DNA of 64,000 nt from Yonghaparkia sp. Root332 (GTDB taxonomy: Bacteria > Actinomycetota > Actinomycetes > Actinomycetales > Microbacteriaceae): NCBI RefSeq assembly GCF_001425665.1, contig NZ_LMCX01000001.1:801650-865649 (forward strand). Direction: 5' to 3'. A program made the translations under genes and the position numbers. The notes under the pieces were generated by a model, which was given only the letters and a program-made list of their open reading frames with translations, was not told the DNA's origin and did not search any database. Each line of letters opens with the position of its first letter. Within the stretch, counting starts at the first letter, position 1. Shown here piece by piece: positions 38,969 through 49,179 of this stretch.

Positions 38969-39824
38969 CGCGGCGGCGGCGCTGCTGATGGGGGGATCAG
39001 CAGTGCTCGGCGCCCTCATCGGTTCATTCCTCAACGTCGTCATCCACCGCGTCCCGGCGGGGCAGTCGGTCGTGCACCCGCCCAGCGCGTGCCCGGGCTG
39101 CGGCACGCGGATCCGGCCGTACGACAACATCCCGATCGTCTCCTGGCTCGTCCTGCGCGGCCGATGCCGTGACTGCTCCGAGCCGATCTCCGCCCGCTAT
39201 CCGCTCATCGAGGCGGGCACGTCGCTCGCCTTCGCTCTCGTCGCGGCGTGGATGCTCTCGCCGCTGAGCCCCGCTGGTGCCGTCGTCGAGGCGGCGGGTG
39301 CGCTCGGCCTGCTGGCCGGCGCGCTCATGCTCGTCGCCTACCTGTGGCTCGCCGCCGTGAGCATCGCCCTCACGGCGATCGACCTCGAGACCCATCGACT
39401 GCCCAACGTCATCGTGCTGCCGGGCTACGCGGTCGCGGCGATCGGCCTCGGGGTGCCCGCGATCCTCGCGGGAGATCTCGAGCGGCTGGGCATCATGGCG
39501 GCCGGGTCGGGCATCCTCTTCATCGCCTACGCGGTCATGGCCGTCGCCTGGCCGGGCGGGATGGGGATGGGCGACGTCAAGCTCGCCGGCGTACTCGGGG
39601 CGTTCCTCGGCTTCTCGGGATGGGCCGCCCTGGCTGTCGGCGCCTTCGGCGCCTTCGTTCTCGGCGGCCTCGTGAGCATCGCCCTCCTGCTGCTGAAGCG
39701 CGTCTCGCGCAAGGGGGGGATCCCCTTCGGCCCGTGGATGATCGCCGGTTCGTGGGTGGGACTCGTTTTGGGGGCATCCATCGCGGCCTCCTATCTGTCA
39801 TTGTTCGGAATTGAACTTGTCTAG
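38961..39824 (+). CDS. pilD: Prepilin peptidase PilD
   Basis: A 287-residue bifunctional prepilin peptidase/N-methylase of the inner membrane (A24A family). The N-terminal FLNVVIHRVP and the zinc-binding CPGCG/CRDC pair mark the methylase domain. The catalytic aspartates are in TAIDLETHRLPN and GMGMGDVKLAG. About seven membrane segments are visible. It would process all prepilins in the locus. The GTG start overlaps the previous gene by eight bases. Confidence 0.95.
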   Translation: MGDAAAALLMGGSAVLGALIGSFLNVVIHRVPAGQSVVHPPSACPGCGTRIRPYDNIPIVSWLVLRGRCRDCSEPISARYPLIEAGTSLAFALVAAWMLSPLSPAGAVVEAAGALGLLAGALMLVAYLWLAAVSIALTAIDLETHRLPNVIVLPGYAVAAIGLGVPAILAGDLERLGIMAAGSGILFIAYAVMAVAWPGGMGMGDVKLAGVLGAFLGFSGWAALAVGAFGAFVLGGLVSIALLLLKRVSRKGGIPFGPWMIAGSWVGLVLGASIAASYLSLFGIELV

Positions 39825-39836
39825 GGGGGCAAAATC

Positions 39837-40880
39837 ATGAGCAGTCATATCGTGGGGGTCGACATCGGCCAGACCGCGATCCGGGCCGTCGAGGCGAAAG
39901 CGTCGAAGAACGGGCCGATCGAGGTGCGGGCGTATCACGAGGCGGCGCTGCCGGACGGCGCCGTCCGGAACGGCGAGATCGTCGAACCGACCGCGGTCGC
40001 GACGATCCTCAAGAAGATGTGGGTCGACGCGAAGTTCGGCACGAAGGACGTCCTGCTCGGCATGGGCGACCAGAAGGTCGTCGCGCGCGACCTCGTGATG
40101 CCGAAGCTGTCCCAGAAGGAGATCCGCGACCTGCTTCCGCTGCGGGTCCAGGAGCTCATCCCGATGCCCGTCGCCGAGGCCATCATCGACTTCTACCCGG
40201 TGGCCGATGGCGCGCCGTCGGACGAGGGACCCACGGTCCGGGGGCTCCTGATCGCCGCCTACGCCGACGCGGTGTCGACGAACGTCAAGGCCGTCGCGCG
40301 GGCCGGCCTGCGGGTCGTCGGAGTCGACTTCGTGCCTTTCGCGCTCCAGCGCGCGGTGGGCGCGCAGTCGGAGGGCGTGAGCGCGATCGTCGACATCGGC
40401 GCGACGACGACGAACGTCGTCGTGTCGAGCAACGGGGTGCCCGACTTCGTCCGCATCATCCCCTCGGGGAGCGACGACGCCACTCGGGCGCTCGTGACGC
40501 AGCTCGAGGTGCCGCGCGACCAGGCCGAGAAGCTCAAGGTCGCGCAGGGCCTCCACCCCGAGATCGTGCCGCCGAACGACGCGAAGAGCGCCGGCATCAT
40601 CCTCGACACCACGCGCGAGCTCATGACGAGCGTCATCAACACGCTGCGCTACTACTCGTCGACGCACGAGAACGCGCGCGTCGAATCCCTCGTGCTGACG
40701 GGCAACGGAGCCCGGCTGCGCGGCCTGCCCGCAGCCCTCGCGCAGTCGACGGGGATCACGCTCGTCGCGCCCGCGCCGTTCGAGCGCGTCCGGATGCCCA
40801 AGTCGCTCAACGGCTTCGGCGTCTCCGAGGCGCTTCGCGCCGGAGCGGCCGTGGGTCTGGCGATGGGAGTCCAGTCATGA
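39837..40880 (+). CDS. pilM: Type IV pilus assembly protein PilM
   Basis: A 347-residue actin-like ATPase that binds the PilN tail on the cytoplasmic face. Features are VGVDIGQTAIRAVE at the N-terminus, AIVDIGATTTNVVV near residue 185 and the C-terminal phosphate loop LTGNGARLRGLPAAL. The ATG lies 12 bases after pilD. It ends in an ATGA overlap with pilN. Confidence 0.94.
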   Translation: MSSHIVGVDIGQTAIRAVEAKASKNGPIEVRAYHEAALPDGAVRNGEIVEPTAVATILKKMWVDAKFGTKDVLLGMGDQKVVARDLVMPKLSQKEIRDLLPLRVQELIPMPVAEAIIDFYPVADGAPSDEGPTVRGLLIAAYADAVSTNVKAVARAGLRVVGVDFVPFALQRAVGAQSEGVSAIVDIGATTTNVVVSSNGVPDFVRIIPSGSDDATRALVTQLEVPRDQAEKLKVAQGLHPEIVPPNDAKSAGIILDTTRELMTSVINTLRYYSSTHENARVESLVLTGNGARLRGLPAALAQSTGITLVAPAPFERVRMPKSLNGFGVSEALRAGAAVGLAMGVQS

Positions 40881-41581
40881 GCAAGCAGCAGACCGAGACT
40901 CTGCAGCTCGGAGGCACGCCGCGCGCCGACCTGCTTCCGGCGTCCGCGCGCGAGGCGATCCGTCGTCGTCCGATCGTCCGCCGGCTCGTCCTCGCCGTCG
41001 GGCTGCTCGCCCTCGTGACCGTTCTCGCGGTCGCCGGCGCCACCGTGCTCGCGTTCATCGCCCAGGCGCAGCTCCAGGCCGAGCGGGATCGCTCCGAGAC
41101 GCTCCTCGCCCAGCAGCAGGAGTTCGCCGACGCCCGGGCGATCGACGCGGCGCTCACCGAGGCGACCAACTCCCGACGCGCCGTCACCTCGGCCGAGATC
41201 GACTGGGAGGCGCTTCTGGCCGAGGTGCGCTCGACGCTGCCCGCCGGCGTCCTGCTGGTCTCGGTGGATGGCGAGATCACCGACGGCGGCGCCCCCGACT
41301 CGGGGGAGACCGCCGATGGAGCGGACCCCGAGCCCGAGCCCCTCCGCCAGGACTCGGTGGCGAGCATCCGCATCAACGCCACGAGCCCGACCGTCCCCGA
41401 CGTCGAGGCCTGGCTCGCCGACCTCGAGGGCGTGACCGGTTTCGCCGGGATCGCCCCGCCGACGTCCGTCGTCGGCAGCGAGGGCGCGAGCTACACCGTG
41501 ACCATCGAGTTCCTCCTCAACGAGGAGGCGTTCCTCGGGCGCTACGCGCCGGAGACGGCCGACGCCGAGGAGGAGGACTGA
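40877..41581 (+). CDS. pilN: Type IV pilus assembly protein PilN-like
   Basis: A 234-residue bitopic membrane protein. The cytoplasmic N-terminus has TPRADLLPASAREAIRRR, a variant of the NLLP PilM-binding motif, then a membrane segment near 37-60, a coiled coil (QLQAERDRSETLLAQQQEFADARA) and a fold with VSVDGEIT and YTVTIEFLLNE. An acidic insertion near 140-160 is unusual. It lies between pilM and pilO, fixing its role in the alignment complex. Confidence 0.85.
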   Translation: MSKQQTETLQLGGTPRADLLPASAREAIRRRPIVRRLVLAVGLLALVTVLAVAGATVLAFIAQAQLQAERDRSETLLAQQQEFADARAIDAALTEATNSRRAVTSAEIDWEALLAEVRSTLPAGVLLVSVDGEITDGGAPDSGETADGADPEPEPLRQDSVASIRINATSPTVPDVEAWLADLEGVTGFAGIAPPTSVVGSEGASYTVTIEFLLNEEAFLGRYAPETADAEEED

Positions 41582-41583
41582 TC

Positions 41584-42228
41584 ATGTCGATCCTGAGACT
41601 GTGGGTCATCGGCTCGGCCTTCGTCGCCGTGCTCATCCTGCTCGCCGGGTGGTTCCTCGGAATCCAGCCGCGACTGGCCGAGGCGACCGCCGCCGATTCC
41701 GAGCGCGCCGGTGTGTCGGAGGTCAACGACCAGTACGAGGCAGTCCTGGTGGAGCTCCGCGAGCTGTCGGACAACCTCCCCGCCCTCCAGAGCGACCTCG
41801 ATGCCATCCGCGTCGAGATCCCGCAGGAGCCCGAGCTGCCCGACCTGCTCGGCCAGCTCAACGAGCTCGCGGTGGCGTCCGGCGTCGCGCTCAACGAGGT
41901 GTCGACCGAGCCTCCGCAGCTCGTGCCGGCGGCGCTGCTCGAGCCCGTGGGCGTGACCGACCTCGTCGGGATCCCCGTCCGCATCAGTGCGCTCGGCGCT
42001 CCCGAGAGCCTCGCCCAGTTCCTCAAGGCCGCCCAGTTCGGGCCGCGCCTGATGTGGGTCGGGCGGTTCTCGACGGGCGACGACGCCGAGTCCGGCCGCG
42101 TCACGCTCGAGGGCATCATCTTCGTCCTGCCCGAGGAGGGCGCGGTGCTCCCGACCGAGGAGGGCGCCGCCGGCGCCGACCCGAGCGCGGCGCCGAGCGC
42201 CGAGCCGAGTGCCAGCCCGTCACCGTAG
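41584..42228 (+). CDS. pilO: Type IV pilus assembly protein PilO-like
   Basis: A 214-residue bitopic protein: a membrane segment near 5-28, a coiled coil (ELRELSDNLPALQSDLDAIR), then a PilO-like globular domain with IPVRISALGAPESLAQFLKAAQ and VTLEGIIFVLPE. The last 25 residues are a disordered Ala-Pro-Ser tail. It follows pilN by two bases. No PilP or PilQ secretin is present, as expected for an organism without outer membrane. Confidence 0.85.
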   Translation: MSILRLWVIGSAFVAVLILLAGWFLGIQPRLAEATAADSERAGVSEVNDQYEAVLVELRELSDNLPALQSDLDAIRVEIPQEPELPDLLGQLNELAVASGVALNEVSTEPPQLVPAALLEPVGVTDLVGIPVRISALGAPESLAQFLKAAQFGPRLMWVGRFSTGDDAESGRVTLEGIIFVLPEEGAVLPTEEGAAGADPSAAPSAEPSASPSP

Positions 42229-42263
42229 CGTGGGAGGATCGCGCTGACGACGAAGGGCCGACG

Positions 42264-43052
42264 ATGACCGAGCACGACCGCACCGACGACCAGGCTTCCA
42301 CCCCGGAGGCCGCCGACACCGATCACCATCGGCCGGCGGCCCCCGAGGAACCGGCGGCCATCGCGGAGCATCCCCGCCCGGACGACCAGCCCGAGCCCGT
42401 GCATCCGTCGGCGCCGACTGTCGCCGCCCCGCCCGCGCCGGCCGAGCAGCCCCAGCCCGAGCGCATCGTCTACGTCCCGGCCCCGCAGCCTCCGCGCCGC
42501 CACGGCTCGCGCAGGCTCGGCGTCGGCGTCGCGCTCGCCTCGAGCCTCGTCTTCACGATCCTCTACGCGGTCCTGGCGACGCTCTTCATCTTCATCGGCC
42601 TGGGCGCGGGCGGGCCGGGCCTCGCGCAGCAGGTGCAGGCCTTCGCCTCGACGCCCAGCTTCTGGATGCCCGTCATCGCCTTCGCGGTCGGCTACGTCGT
42701 CCTCGTCCTGATCGTCAATCGCGCCGGCTGGTGGGCGCACGTGCTGGGGGGCTTCCTCGTGGCCGCGCTCGTCTATGTCGTCTTCATCGGGTCGACCGTC
42801 CTGAGCGCCGAGGCGACCGGCGCGAGCCCCGCCGACCTGCAGCGCTTCCTGCTGCTGCAGATCACGAACCCGCTCGGCTGGTCCGCGGCGATCGCCGCGC
42901 GCGAGGTGCCGATCTGGGTGGGCGGGCTCGTGGCCCGCCACGGGCGCGCGGCGAAGGCCCGCAACGCCGAGGCCCGCGCGGAGTACGAGCGCGAGCTCGC
43001 GGCCGCGCGTGCCGGAGCCCCACGGGAGGGCGCCCCGACCCCCGCCGTTTGA
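42264..43052 (+). CDS. Hypothetical membrane protein with proline-rich N-terminus
   Basis: A 262-residue protein. The first 80 residues are disordered, rich in Pro, Ala, Asp and Glu. Four hydrophobic segments follow (about 95-120, 140-160, 165-190, 210-230), and the C-terminus is charged and helical (RNAEARAEYERELAAARAG). Family not recognised. TAGCGT at the pilO stop is a possible -10. The stop codon overlaps the -35 of the rpsL promoter. Confidence 0.7.
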   Translation: MTEHDRTDDQASTPEAADTDHHRPAAPEEPAAIAEHPRPDDQPEPVHPSAPTVAAPPAPAEQPQPERIVYVPAPQPPRRHGSRRLGVGVALASSLVFTILYAVLATLFIFIGLGAGGPGLAQQVQAFASTPSFWMPVIAFAVGYVVLVLIVNRAGWWAHVLGGFLVAALVYVVFIGSTVLSAEATGASPADLQRFLLLQITNPLGWSAAIAAREVPIWVGGLVARHGRAAKARNAEARAEYERELAAARAGAPREGAPTPAV

Positions 43053-43077
43053 CCCCTGCGGCCCCCGCGCGTATTCT
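43049..43077 (+). promoter_or_regulatory. Promoter of the str operon
   Basis: TTGACC (43049-43054) and TATTCT (43072-43077) are 17 bases apart, close to consensus. The leader to rpsL is about 260 bases and holds a GATCGC/GCGATC hairpin at 43234-43247. Confidence 0.7.
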
Positions 43078-43343
43078 TGACTGCGTGTGTGCATTCGCAC
43101 GCGCTTGTGCTGTGCCGCGAGAGCGGTCCGGTCGGCGCGAGGCGGAGCATCCGCACGAGGGTCACTGATGAGAGCGCACCCGGCCCTGGGCCGAATCGCG
43201 CAGTAGACACACCCCCACGGCATGTCCGCCACCGATCGCTCGCGATCATCGTCGGACCTCGCGTGAGCCCGTCACCGCCACTGGCAGACGGGGAACAACA
43301 AACCGCAACCGCTGTCACCGTGCAGCATTTCCAAGGAGCAACT

Positions 43344-43718
43344 TTGCCCACTATTCAGCAGCTGGTCCGCAAGGGTCGCACGCCGAAGGTCGTCAAGACC
43401 AAGGCGCCCGCCCTGAAGGCCAACCCGCAGCAGCGCGGCGTGTGCACCCGTGTGTACACGACCACGCCCAAGAAGCCGAACTCGGCGCTCCGCAAGGTGG
43501 CGCGCGTGAAGCTCTCGAACGGTACCGAGGTCACGGCCTACATCCCCGGTGAGGGCCACAACCTGCAGGAGCACTCGATGGTGCTCGTCCGCGGCGGTCG
43601 TGTGAAGGACCTCCCCGGCGTGCGCTACAAGATCGTGCGCGGCGCGCTCGACACCCAGGCGGTCAAGAACCGGAAGCAAGCGCGCAGCCGCTACGGAGCG
43701 AAGATGGACAAGAAGTAA
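43344..43718 (+). CDS. rpsL: 30S ribosomal protein S12
   Basis: The 124-residue S12 protein of the decoding centre. The start is a TTG five bases after AAGGAG, giving [12 protein letters not shown], the family N-terminus. [15 protein letters not shown] and [12 protein letters not shown] retain the lysines whose change gives streptomycin resistance, so the sequence is wild type. First gene of the str operon; its stop overlaps the rpsG start. Confidence 0.97.
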   Translation: MPTIQQLVRKGRTPKVVKTKAPALKANPQQRGVCTRVYTTTPKKPNSALRKVARVKLSNGTEVTAYIPGEGHNLQEHSMVLVRGGRVKDLPGVRYKIVRGALDTQAVKNRKQARSRYGAKMDKK

Positions 43719-44188
43719 TGCCTCGTAAGGGACCGGCGCCGAAGCGCCCCGTCGTCGCAGACCCCGTCTACGGCGCACCGATCGTCAGCCAGCTCGTCAA
43801 CAAGATCCTCCTCGACGGCAAGAAGGGCCTCGCCGAGCGCATCGTCTACGGCGCTCTCGAGGGTGTCGCCGCCAAGAACGGCCAGGATGCCGTGGTCACC
43901 CTGAAGAAGGCGCTCGACAACGTGCGCCCGACTCTCGAGGTCCGCAGCCGCCGCGTCGGAGGCTCGACCTACCAGGTGCCCGTCGAGGTCAAGCCGCACC
44001 GCGCGAACACGCTCGCGCTGCGCTGGCTGACCTCGTACGCCAAGGCTCGTCGCGAGAAGACGATGACCGAGCGCCTCATGAACGAGATCCTCGACGCCTC
44101 GAACGGCCTCGGCGCCGCGGTCAAGCGCCGTGAGGACACCCACAAGATGGCCGAGAGCAACAAGGCCTTCGCGCACTACCGCTGGTAG
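43718..44188 (+). CDS. rpsG: 30S ribosomal protein S7
   Basis: The 156-residue S7 protein, which nucleates assembly of the 30S head. It begins [19 protein letters not shown] and contains [20 protein letters not shown] and the C-terminal [15 protein letters not shown]. The start overlaps the rpsL stop by one base. A long imperfect hairpin lies between it and fusA. Confidence 0.97.
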   Translation: MPRKGPAPKRPVVADPVYGAPIVSQLVNKILLDGKKGLAERIVYGALEGVAAKNGQDAVVTLKKALDNVRPTLEVRSRRVGGSTYQVPVEVKPHRANTLALRWLTSYAKARREKTMTERLMNEILDASNGLGAAVKRREDTHKMAESNKAFAHYRW

Positions 44189-44199
44189 CAACCGGCTTC

Positions 44200-44239
44200 G
44201 CGAGCGGGGGCCGAGGGCTCGCCCCTCGCCCCTGCTCGC
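44200..44239 (+). terminator. Hairpin between rpsG and fusA (possible attenuator)
   Basis: GCGAGC at 44200-44205 pairs with GCTCGC at 44234-44239, and the G/C-rich arms between them continue the stem with an internal bulge. No T-tract follows, so partial termination or processing is more likely than full stop. Confidence 0.45.
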
Positions 44240-44273
44240 ACCCGCACTCTTTATCGAACCGGAGGAACCCCCT

Positions 44274-46388
44274 GTGGCACAGGACGTGCTCACCGACCTG
44301 AACAAGGTCCGCAACATCGGCATCATGGCGCACATCGACGCCGGCAAGACCACCACGACCGAGCGCATCCTGTTCTACACGGGCATCACGCACAAGATCG
44401 GCGAGGTCCACGACGGCGCCGCCACGATGGACTGGATGGCGCAGGAGCAGGAGCGCGGCATCACGATCACGTCGGCCGCGACGACGTGCTTCTGGAACAA
44501 GCACCAGATCAACATCATCGACACCCCCGGTCACGTCGACTTCACGGTCGAGGTCGAGCGGTCGCTGCGCGTCCTCGACGGCGCGGTCGCGGTGTTCGAC
44601 GGCAAGGAGGGCGTCGAGCCCCAGTCCGAGACCGTCTGGCGCCAGGCCGACAAGTACGACGTCCCACGCATCTGCTTCGTCAACAAGATGGACAAGCTCG
44701 GCGCCGACTTCTACTTCACGGTCGAGACCATCGTCAAGCGACTCGGCGCCAAGCCGCTCGTCATCCAGCTCCCCATCGGCTTCGAGAGCACCTTCGAGGG
44801 CGTCGTCGACCTGGTCGAGATGCGCGCGCTCACGTGGCGCGGCGACTCCAAGGGTGACGTCGCCATGGGCGCCAAGTACGAGGTCGAGGAGATCCCCGCG
44901 GATCTCGTCGACAAGGCGAACGAGTACCGCCAGCAGCTCCTCGAGACCGTCGCCGAGAGCGACGACGCGCTGCTCGAGAAGTTCTTCGGCGGCGAGGAGC
45001 TCACGGTCGCCGAGATCAAGGGCGCCATCCGCAAGATGACGATCGCCTCCGAGATCTACCCGGTGCTCTGCGGCTCGGCGTTCAAGAACCGCGGCGTGCA
45101 GCCCATGCTCGACGCGGTCGTCGACTACCTCCCGAGCCCGCTCGACGTGCCGCCCACCGTGGCGCACGACCCGCGCGACGAGGAGAAGGAGATCGAGCGC
45201 CGCCCCGACGCGAGCGAGCCGTTCGCGGCTCTCGCGTTCAAGGTCGCGGTGCACCCGTTCTTCGGTCGCCTCACCTACGTGCGCGTCTACTCGGGCAAGA
45301 TCGACTCCGGCGCCCAGGTCATCAACTCGACCAAGGGCAAGAAGGAGCGCATCGGGAAGATCATCCAGATGCACGCCAACAAGGAGAACCCGGTCGACTC
45401 GGTCACCGCCGGTCACATCTACGCCGTCATCGGCCTCAAGGACACGACCACGGGCGACACCCTGTGCGACCCGCAGCACCAGGTCGTCCTCGAGTCGATG
45501 ACCTTCCCCGAGCCCGTCATCGAGGTCGCCATCGAGCCCAAGACGAAGGCCGACCAGGAGAAGCTCGGCACGGCGATCCAGAAGCTCGCCGAGGAGGACC
45601 CGACGTTCCGCACCGAGCAGAACATCGAGACCGGCCAGACCGTCATCAAGGGCATGGGCGAGCTGCACCTCGACATCCTCGTCGACCGCATGAAGCGCGA
45701 GTTCAACGTCGAGGCCAACGTCGGCAAGCCCCAGGTGGCCTACCGCGAGACGATCAAGAAGACCATCGAGAAGTACGACTACACCCACAAGAAGCAGACC
45801 GGTGGGTCGGGTCAGTTCGCGAAGGTCCAGATCTCGCTCGAGCCGATGGACGTCACGCCGGAGACGAGCTACGAGTTCGTCAACGCGACCTCGGGCGGCC
45901 GCGTGCCCCGCGAGTACATCCCCTCGGTCGACGCGGGAATCCAGGACGCGATGCAGGTCGGCGTGCTCGCCGGCTTCCCGACGGTGGGCGTCAAGGCGAC
46001 GCTCCTCGACGGCGCGGCGCACGACGTCGACTCCTCGGAGATGGCGTTCAAGATCGCCGGCTCGATGGCCTACAAGGAGGCCGCGCGCAAGGCGAGCCCC
46101 GTGCTCCTCGAGCCGCTCATGGCGGTCGAGGTGCGCACCCCTGAGGAGTACATGGGCGACGTCATCGGCGACCTGAACTCCCGTCGTGGGCAGATCCAGT
46201 CGATGGAGGACGCGACGGGCGTGAAGGTCGTCCGCGCCCTCGTCCCGCTGTCGGAGATGTTCGGATACGTCGGTGACCTGCGCTCGAAGACCTCGGGCCG
46301 CGCCGTCTACTCGATGACGTTCGACAGCTACGCGGAGGTCCCGAAGGCTGTCGCCGACGAGATCGTCCAGAAGACCAAGGGCGAGTAA
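44274..46388 (+). CDS. fusA: Elongation factor G
   Basis: The 704-residue EF-G translocase GTPase. GTP-binding motifs [20 protein letters not shown] and NKMD are intact, as is the domain IV loop region GSGQFAKV. The start is a GTG eight bases after GGAGG, giving [20 protein letters not shown]. Length matches the family. Third gene of the str operon. Confidence 0.97.
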   Translation: MAQDVLTDLNKVRNIGIMAHIDAGKTTTTERILFYTGITHKIGEVHDGAATMDWMAQEQERGITITSAATTCFWNKHQINIIDTPGHVDFTVEVERSLRVLDGAVAVFDGKEGVEPQSETVWRQADKYDVPRICFVNKMDKLGADFYFTVETIVKRLGAKPLVIQLPIGFESTFEGVVDLVEMRALTWRGDSKGDVAMGAKYEVEEIPADLVDKANEYRQQLLETVAESDDALLEKFFGGEELTVAEIKGAIRKMTIASEIYPVLCGSAFKNRGVQPMLDAVVDYLPSPLDVPPTVAHDPRDEEKEIERRPDASEPFAALAFKVAVHPFFGRLTYVRVYSGKIDSGAQVINSTKGKKERIGKIIQMHANKENPVDSVTAGHIYAVIGLKDTTTGDTLCDPQHQVVLESMTFPEPVIEVAIEPKTKADQEKLGTAIQKLAEEDPTFRTEQNIETGQTVIKGMGELHLDILVDRMKREFNVEANVGKPQVAYRETIKKTIEKYDYTHKKQTGGSGQFAKVQISLEPMDVTPETSYEFVNATSGGRVPREYIPSVDAGIQDAMQVGVLAGFPTVGVKATLLDGAAHDVDSSEMAFKIAGSMAYKEAARKASPVLLEPLMAVEVRTPEEYMGDVIGDLNSRRGQIQSMEDATGVKVVRALVPLSEMFGYVGDLRSKTSGRAVYSMTFDSYAEVPKAVADEIVQKTKGE

Positions 46389-46422
46389 GCACTCGACCTG
46401 GGTGGGGCTCCCCGAGCCTCGC

Positions 46423-46428
46423 TACGAT
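46423..46428 (+). promoter_or_regulatory. Candidate -10 of a separate tuf promoter
   Basis: TACGAT fits TANNNT and lies 71 bases before the tuf start, just past a small GGCTC/GAGCC hairpin. No clear -35. Confidence 0.35.
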
Positions 46429-46498
46429 AAACACACACCAAACCGCAGAGCATCCGAGACCATGGATGCCTGCAACCGAGTCCTGAGGAGGACCCACA

Positions 46499-47692
<1,194 letters not shown>

Positions 47693-47710
47693 TTCTTCGC
47701 AGCACAGCGA

Positions 47711-47740
47711 GCGGGGGTCGGGCGCATGCCCGGCCCCCGC
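47711..47740 (+). terminator. Terminator after tuf
   Basis: A 13-base stem (GCGGGGGTCGGGC with its complement, one G-U) around a GCAT loop, 18 bases after the tuf stop. Confidence 0.75.
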
Positions 47741-47837
47741 TTCGTCGTTCCCGTCGCGCACCGTTCCGGCACGCGGGGCGCTACAGTCGCGGCAGAGCGT
47801 CCGTCATGAGGCGGATGCCCGGCGAAGGGCGGCACGG

Positions 47838-48311
47838 ATGTCCAGGCGCATCCTCACCGAGGTCGTATCGATCCTCGGCATCACGATCGTCCTCGCCCTC
47901 GTCGGGCTCTCGATCGTCACCGGGCAAGACGCCGCGGCGCCGGGCGACATCGTGCCGAACGCCGCCCGGTTCCTCTTCGGCGCGACGGGCATCGCTCTCG
48001 GCCTCTGGACACTCCTGCTCATCGCCGGGTCCGTCGCGCTGCGGCACCGCCCGGTCGGCGTCCGCATCGGCGTCCACCTGCTGAGCGCGGTCATCGCGGT
48101 CGGCGTCAACACCGGCCTGCTCGCGCTGGTCGCCGGCCCGGCCGACAGCGGCTGGTCGGGCCTCATCATCGCGATCGCGCTCGGCGCGGGCGCCGTCCTC
48201 CTCGTCGCGGCCATCATCGGGGTGCTCGTCACCGAGCTGCTGATCGTGCGACCACGTCGCCTCGAGCGACGGGCGCCCGGCGGCGCCACGGGCGGAGCCG
48301 CCGCGGCTTGA
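47838..48311 (+). CDS. Small hypothetical membrane protein
   Basis: A 157-residue protein with four hydrophobic segments (about 6-28, 42-66, 76-100, 110-138) and a short basic C-terminus. No family recognised. The ATG has GAAGGG upstream; TACAGT near 47782 is a possible -10. It is convergent with the IclR gene, with six bases between the stops and no hairpin. Confidence 0.7.
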   Translation: MSRRILTEVVSILGITIVLALVGLSIVTGQDAAAPGDIVPNAARFLFGATGIALGLWTLLLIAGSVALRHRPVGVRIGVHLLSAVIAVGVNTGLLALVAGPADSGWSGLIIAIALGAGAVLLVAAIIGVLVTELLIVRPRRLERRAPGGATGGAAAA

Positions 48312-48317
48312 GCGCGG

Positions 48318-49082
48318 TCAGCGCCCCGTGAGCCGCGCCGTCAGGGCGTCGGCCGCCGCGCGCACCGCGCGGGCGAGCGCGCCCTCGGTCCGGGCATCCA
48401 CCGCCTCGCCCCGATAGGTCAGGCCGATGCCCGCACTCGGGTAGCCGGTGCGGTCGGTCGCCGCGGCGGCGACGGAGGAGTAGTCGGGCGTGATCTCGCC
48501 GTGTTCGCCCGCCCAGCCGCACTCGCGGGTCTCGGCGAGGATCCCGTCGAGCTCGCGCAGGGTCGCCGGCCCGATGCCGTGCCGAGTGATGAGCGCGTCG
48601 CGGTGCGGGTAGAGCGCGCGCACCTGGGCGGCGGGCAGAGCCGCGAGCATCGCCCGGCCGGTCGCCGTGAGGTGCGCGGGCAGGCGCACGCCGAGCCGGG
48701 CCACCGTCGTCGGCGCGCGCGGCGCCGAGGCCTGGCCGACGTACGAGACATCCGACCCGCTCAGCACCGCGAGCTGCGCGACCGCGGGCACGGGCGCCTC
48801 GGCGACCAGGCGCTCGATGAGCGGGTTCGCGAGCCGCGCGAGCCGACTGGCCTGCAGCACGCTCGACCCGATCTCGGCGACGACCCCGCCGAGCCCGTAG
48901 GCCCGCAGCTCGGGGTAGTGGACGACGTACCCCTCCTCCTGCAGCACGCGGATCAGCTGGTACGTCGACGAGCGCGGCAGCCCGAGCTCGCGCGCGATCG
49001 TCGAGGCGGGCACGGGCTCGCTGTGGTGGGCGAGGTGCGTGACGATGCGCAGGGCCGCGCGCGCTGCGGGAACATCCGGCAT
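48318..49082 (-). CDS. IclR family transcriptional regulator
   Basis: A 254-residue IclR-type regulator: N-terminal winged helix-turn-helix (AALRIVTHLAHH...VPASTIARELGLPRSSTYQLIRVLQEEGYV, residues 8-58) and a C-terminal effector domain with HLTATGRAMLAAL and RECGWAGEHGEI. It is divergent from hutH and probably controls the hut operon in response to histidine or urocanate (inference). The ATG at 49082 is preferred because upstream starts would put the 16-base palindrome inside the gene. Confidence 0.9.
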   Translation of the reverse strand: MPDVPAARAALRIVTHLAHHSEPVPASTIARELGLPRSSTYQLIRVLQEEGYVVHYPELRAYGLGGVVAEIGSSVLQASRLARLANPLIERLVAEAPVPAVAQLAVLSGSDVSYVGQASAPRAPTTVARLGVRLPAHLTATGRAMLAALPAAQVRALYPHRDALITRHGIGPATLRELDGILAETRECGWAGEHGEITPDYSSVAAAATDRTGYPSAGIGLTYRGEAVDARTEGALARAVRAAADALTARLTGR

Positions 49083-49109
49083 CGTGCGGCCCCCGCTCTC
49101 ATGAACATC

Positions 49110-49125
49110 GTCTGAAATCTCAGAC
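49110..49125. promoter_or_regulatory. Candidate IclR operator between iclR-type gene and hutH
   Basis: GTCTGAAATCTCAGAC is a 16-base palindrome with 6-base arms and a 4-base centre. It lies 27 bases upstream of the regulator and 54 bases before hutH, where one site could control both. Confidence 0.6.
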
Positions 49126-49179
49126 ACTTTATCGCGAGAGGCCGATGCCGCGGTCGTGCGCGAGCGGTTCACTGGGGCC

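Noticed and set aside
36746..39130. A 794-codon open frame opposite the minor pilins and pilD
   Set aside because: Antisense shadow; the pilin and peptidase genes are complete and overlap end to end.
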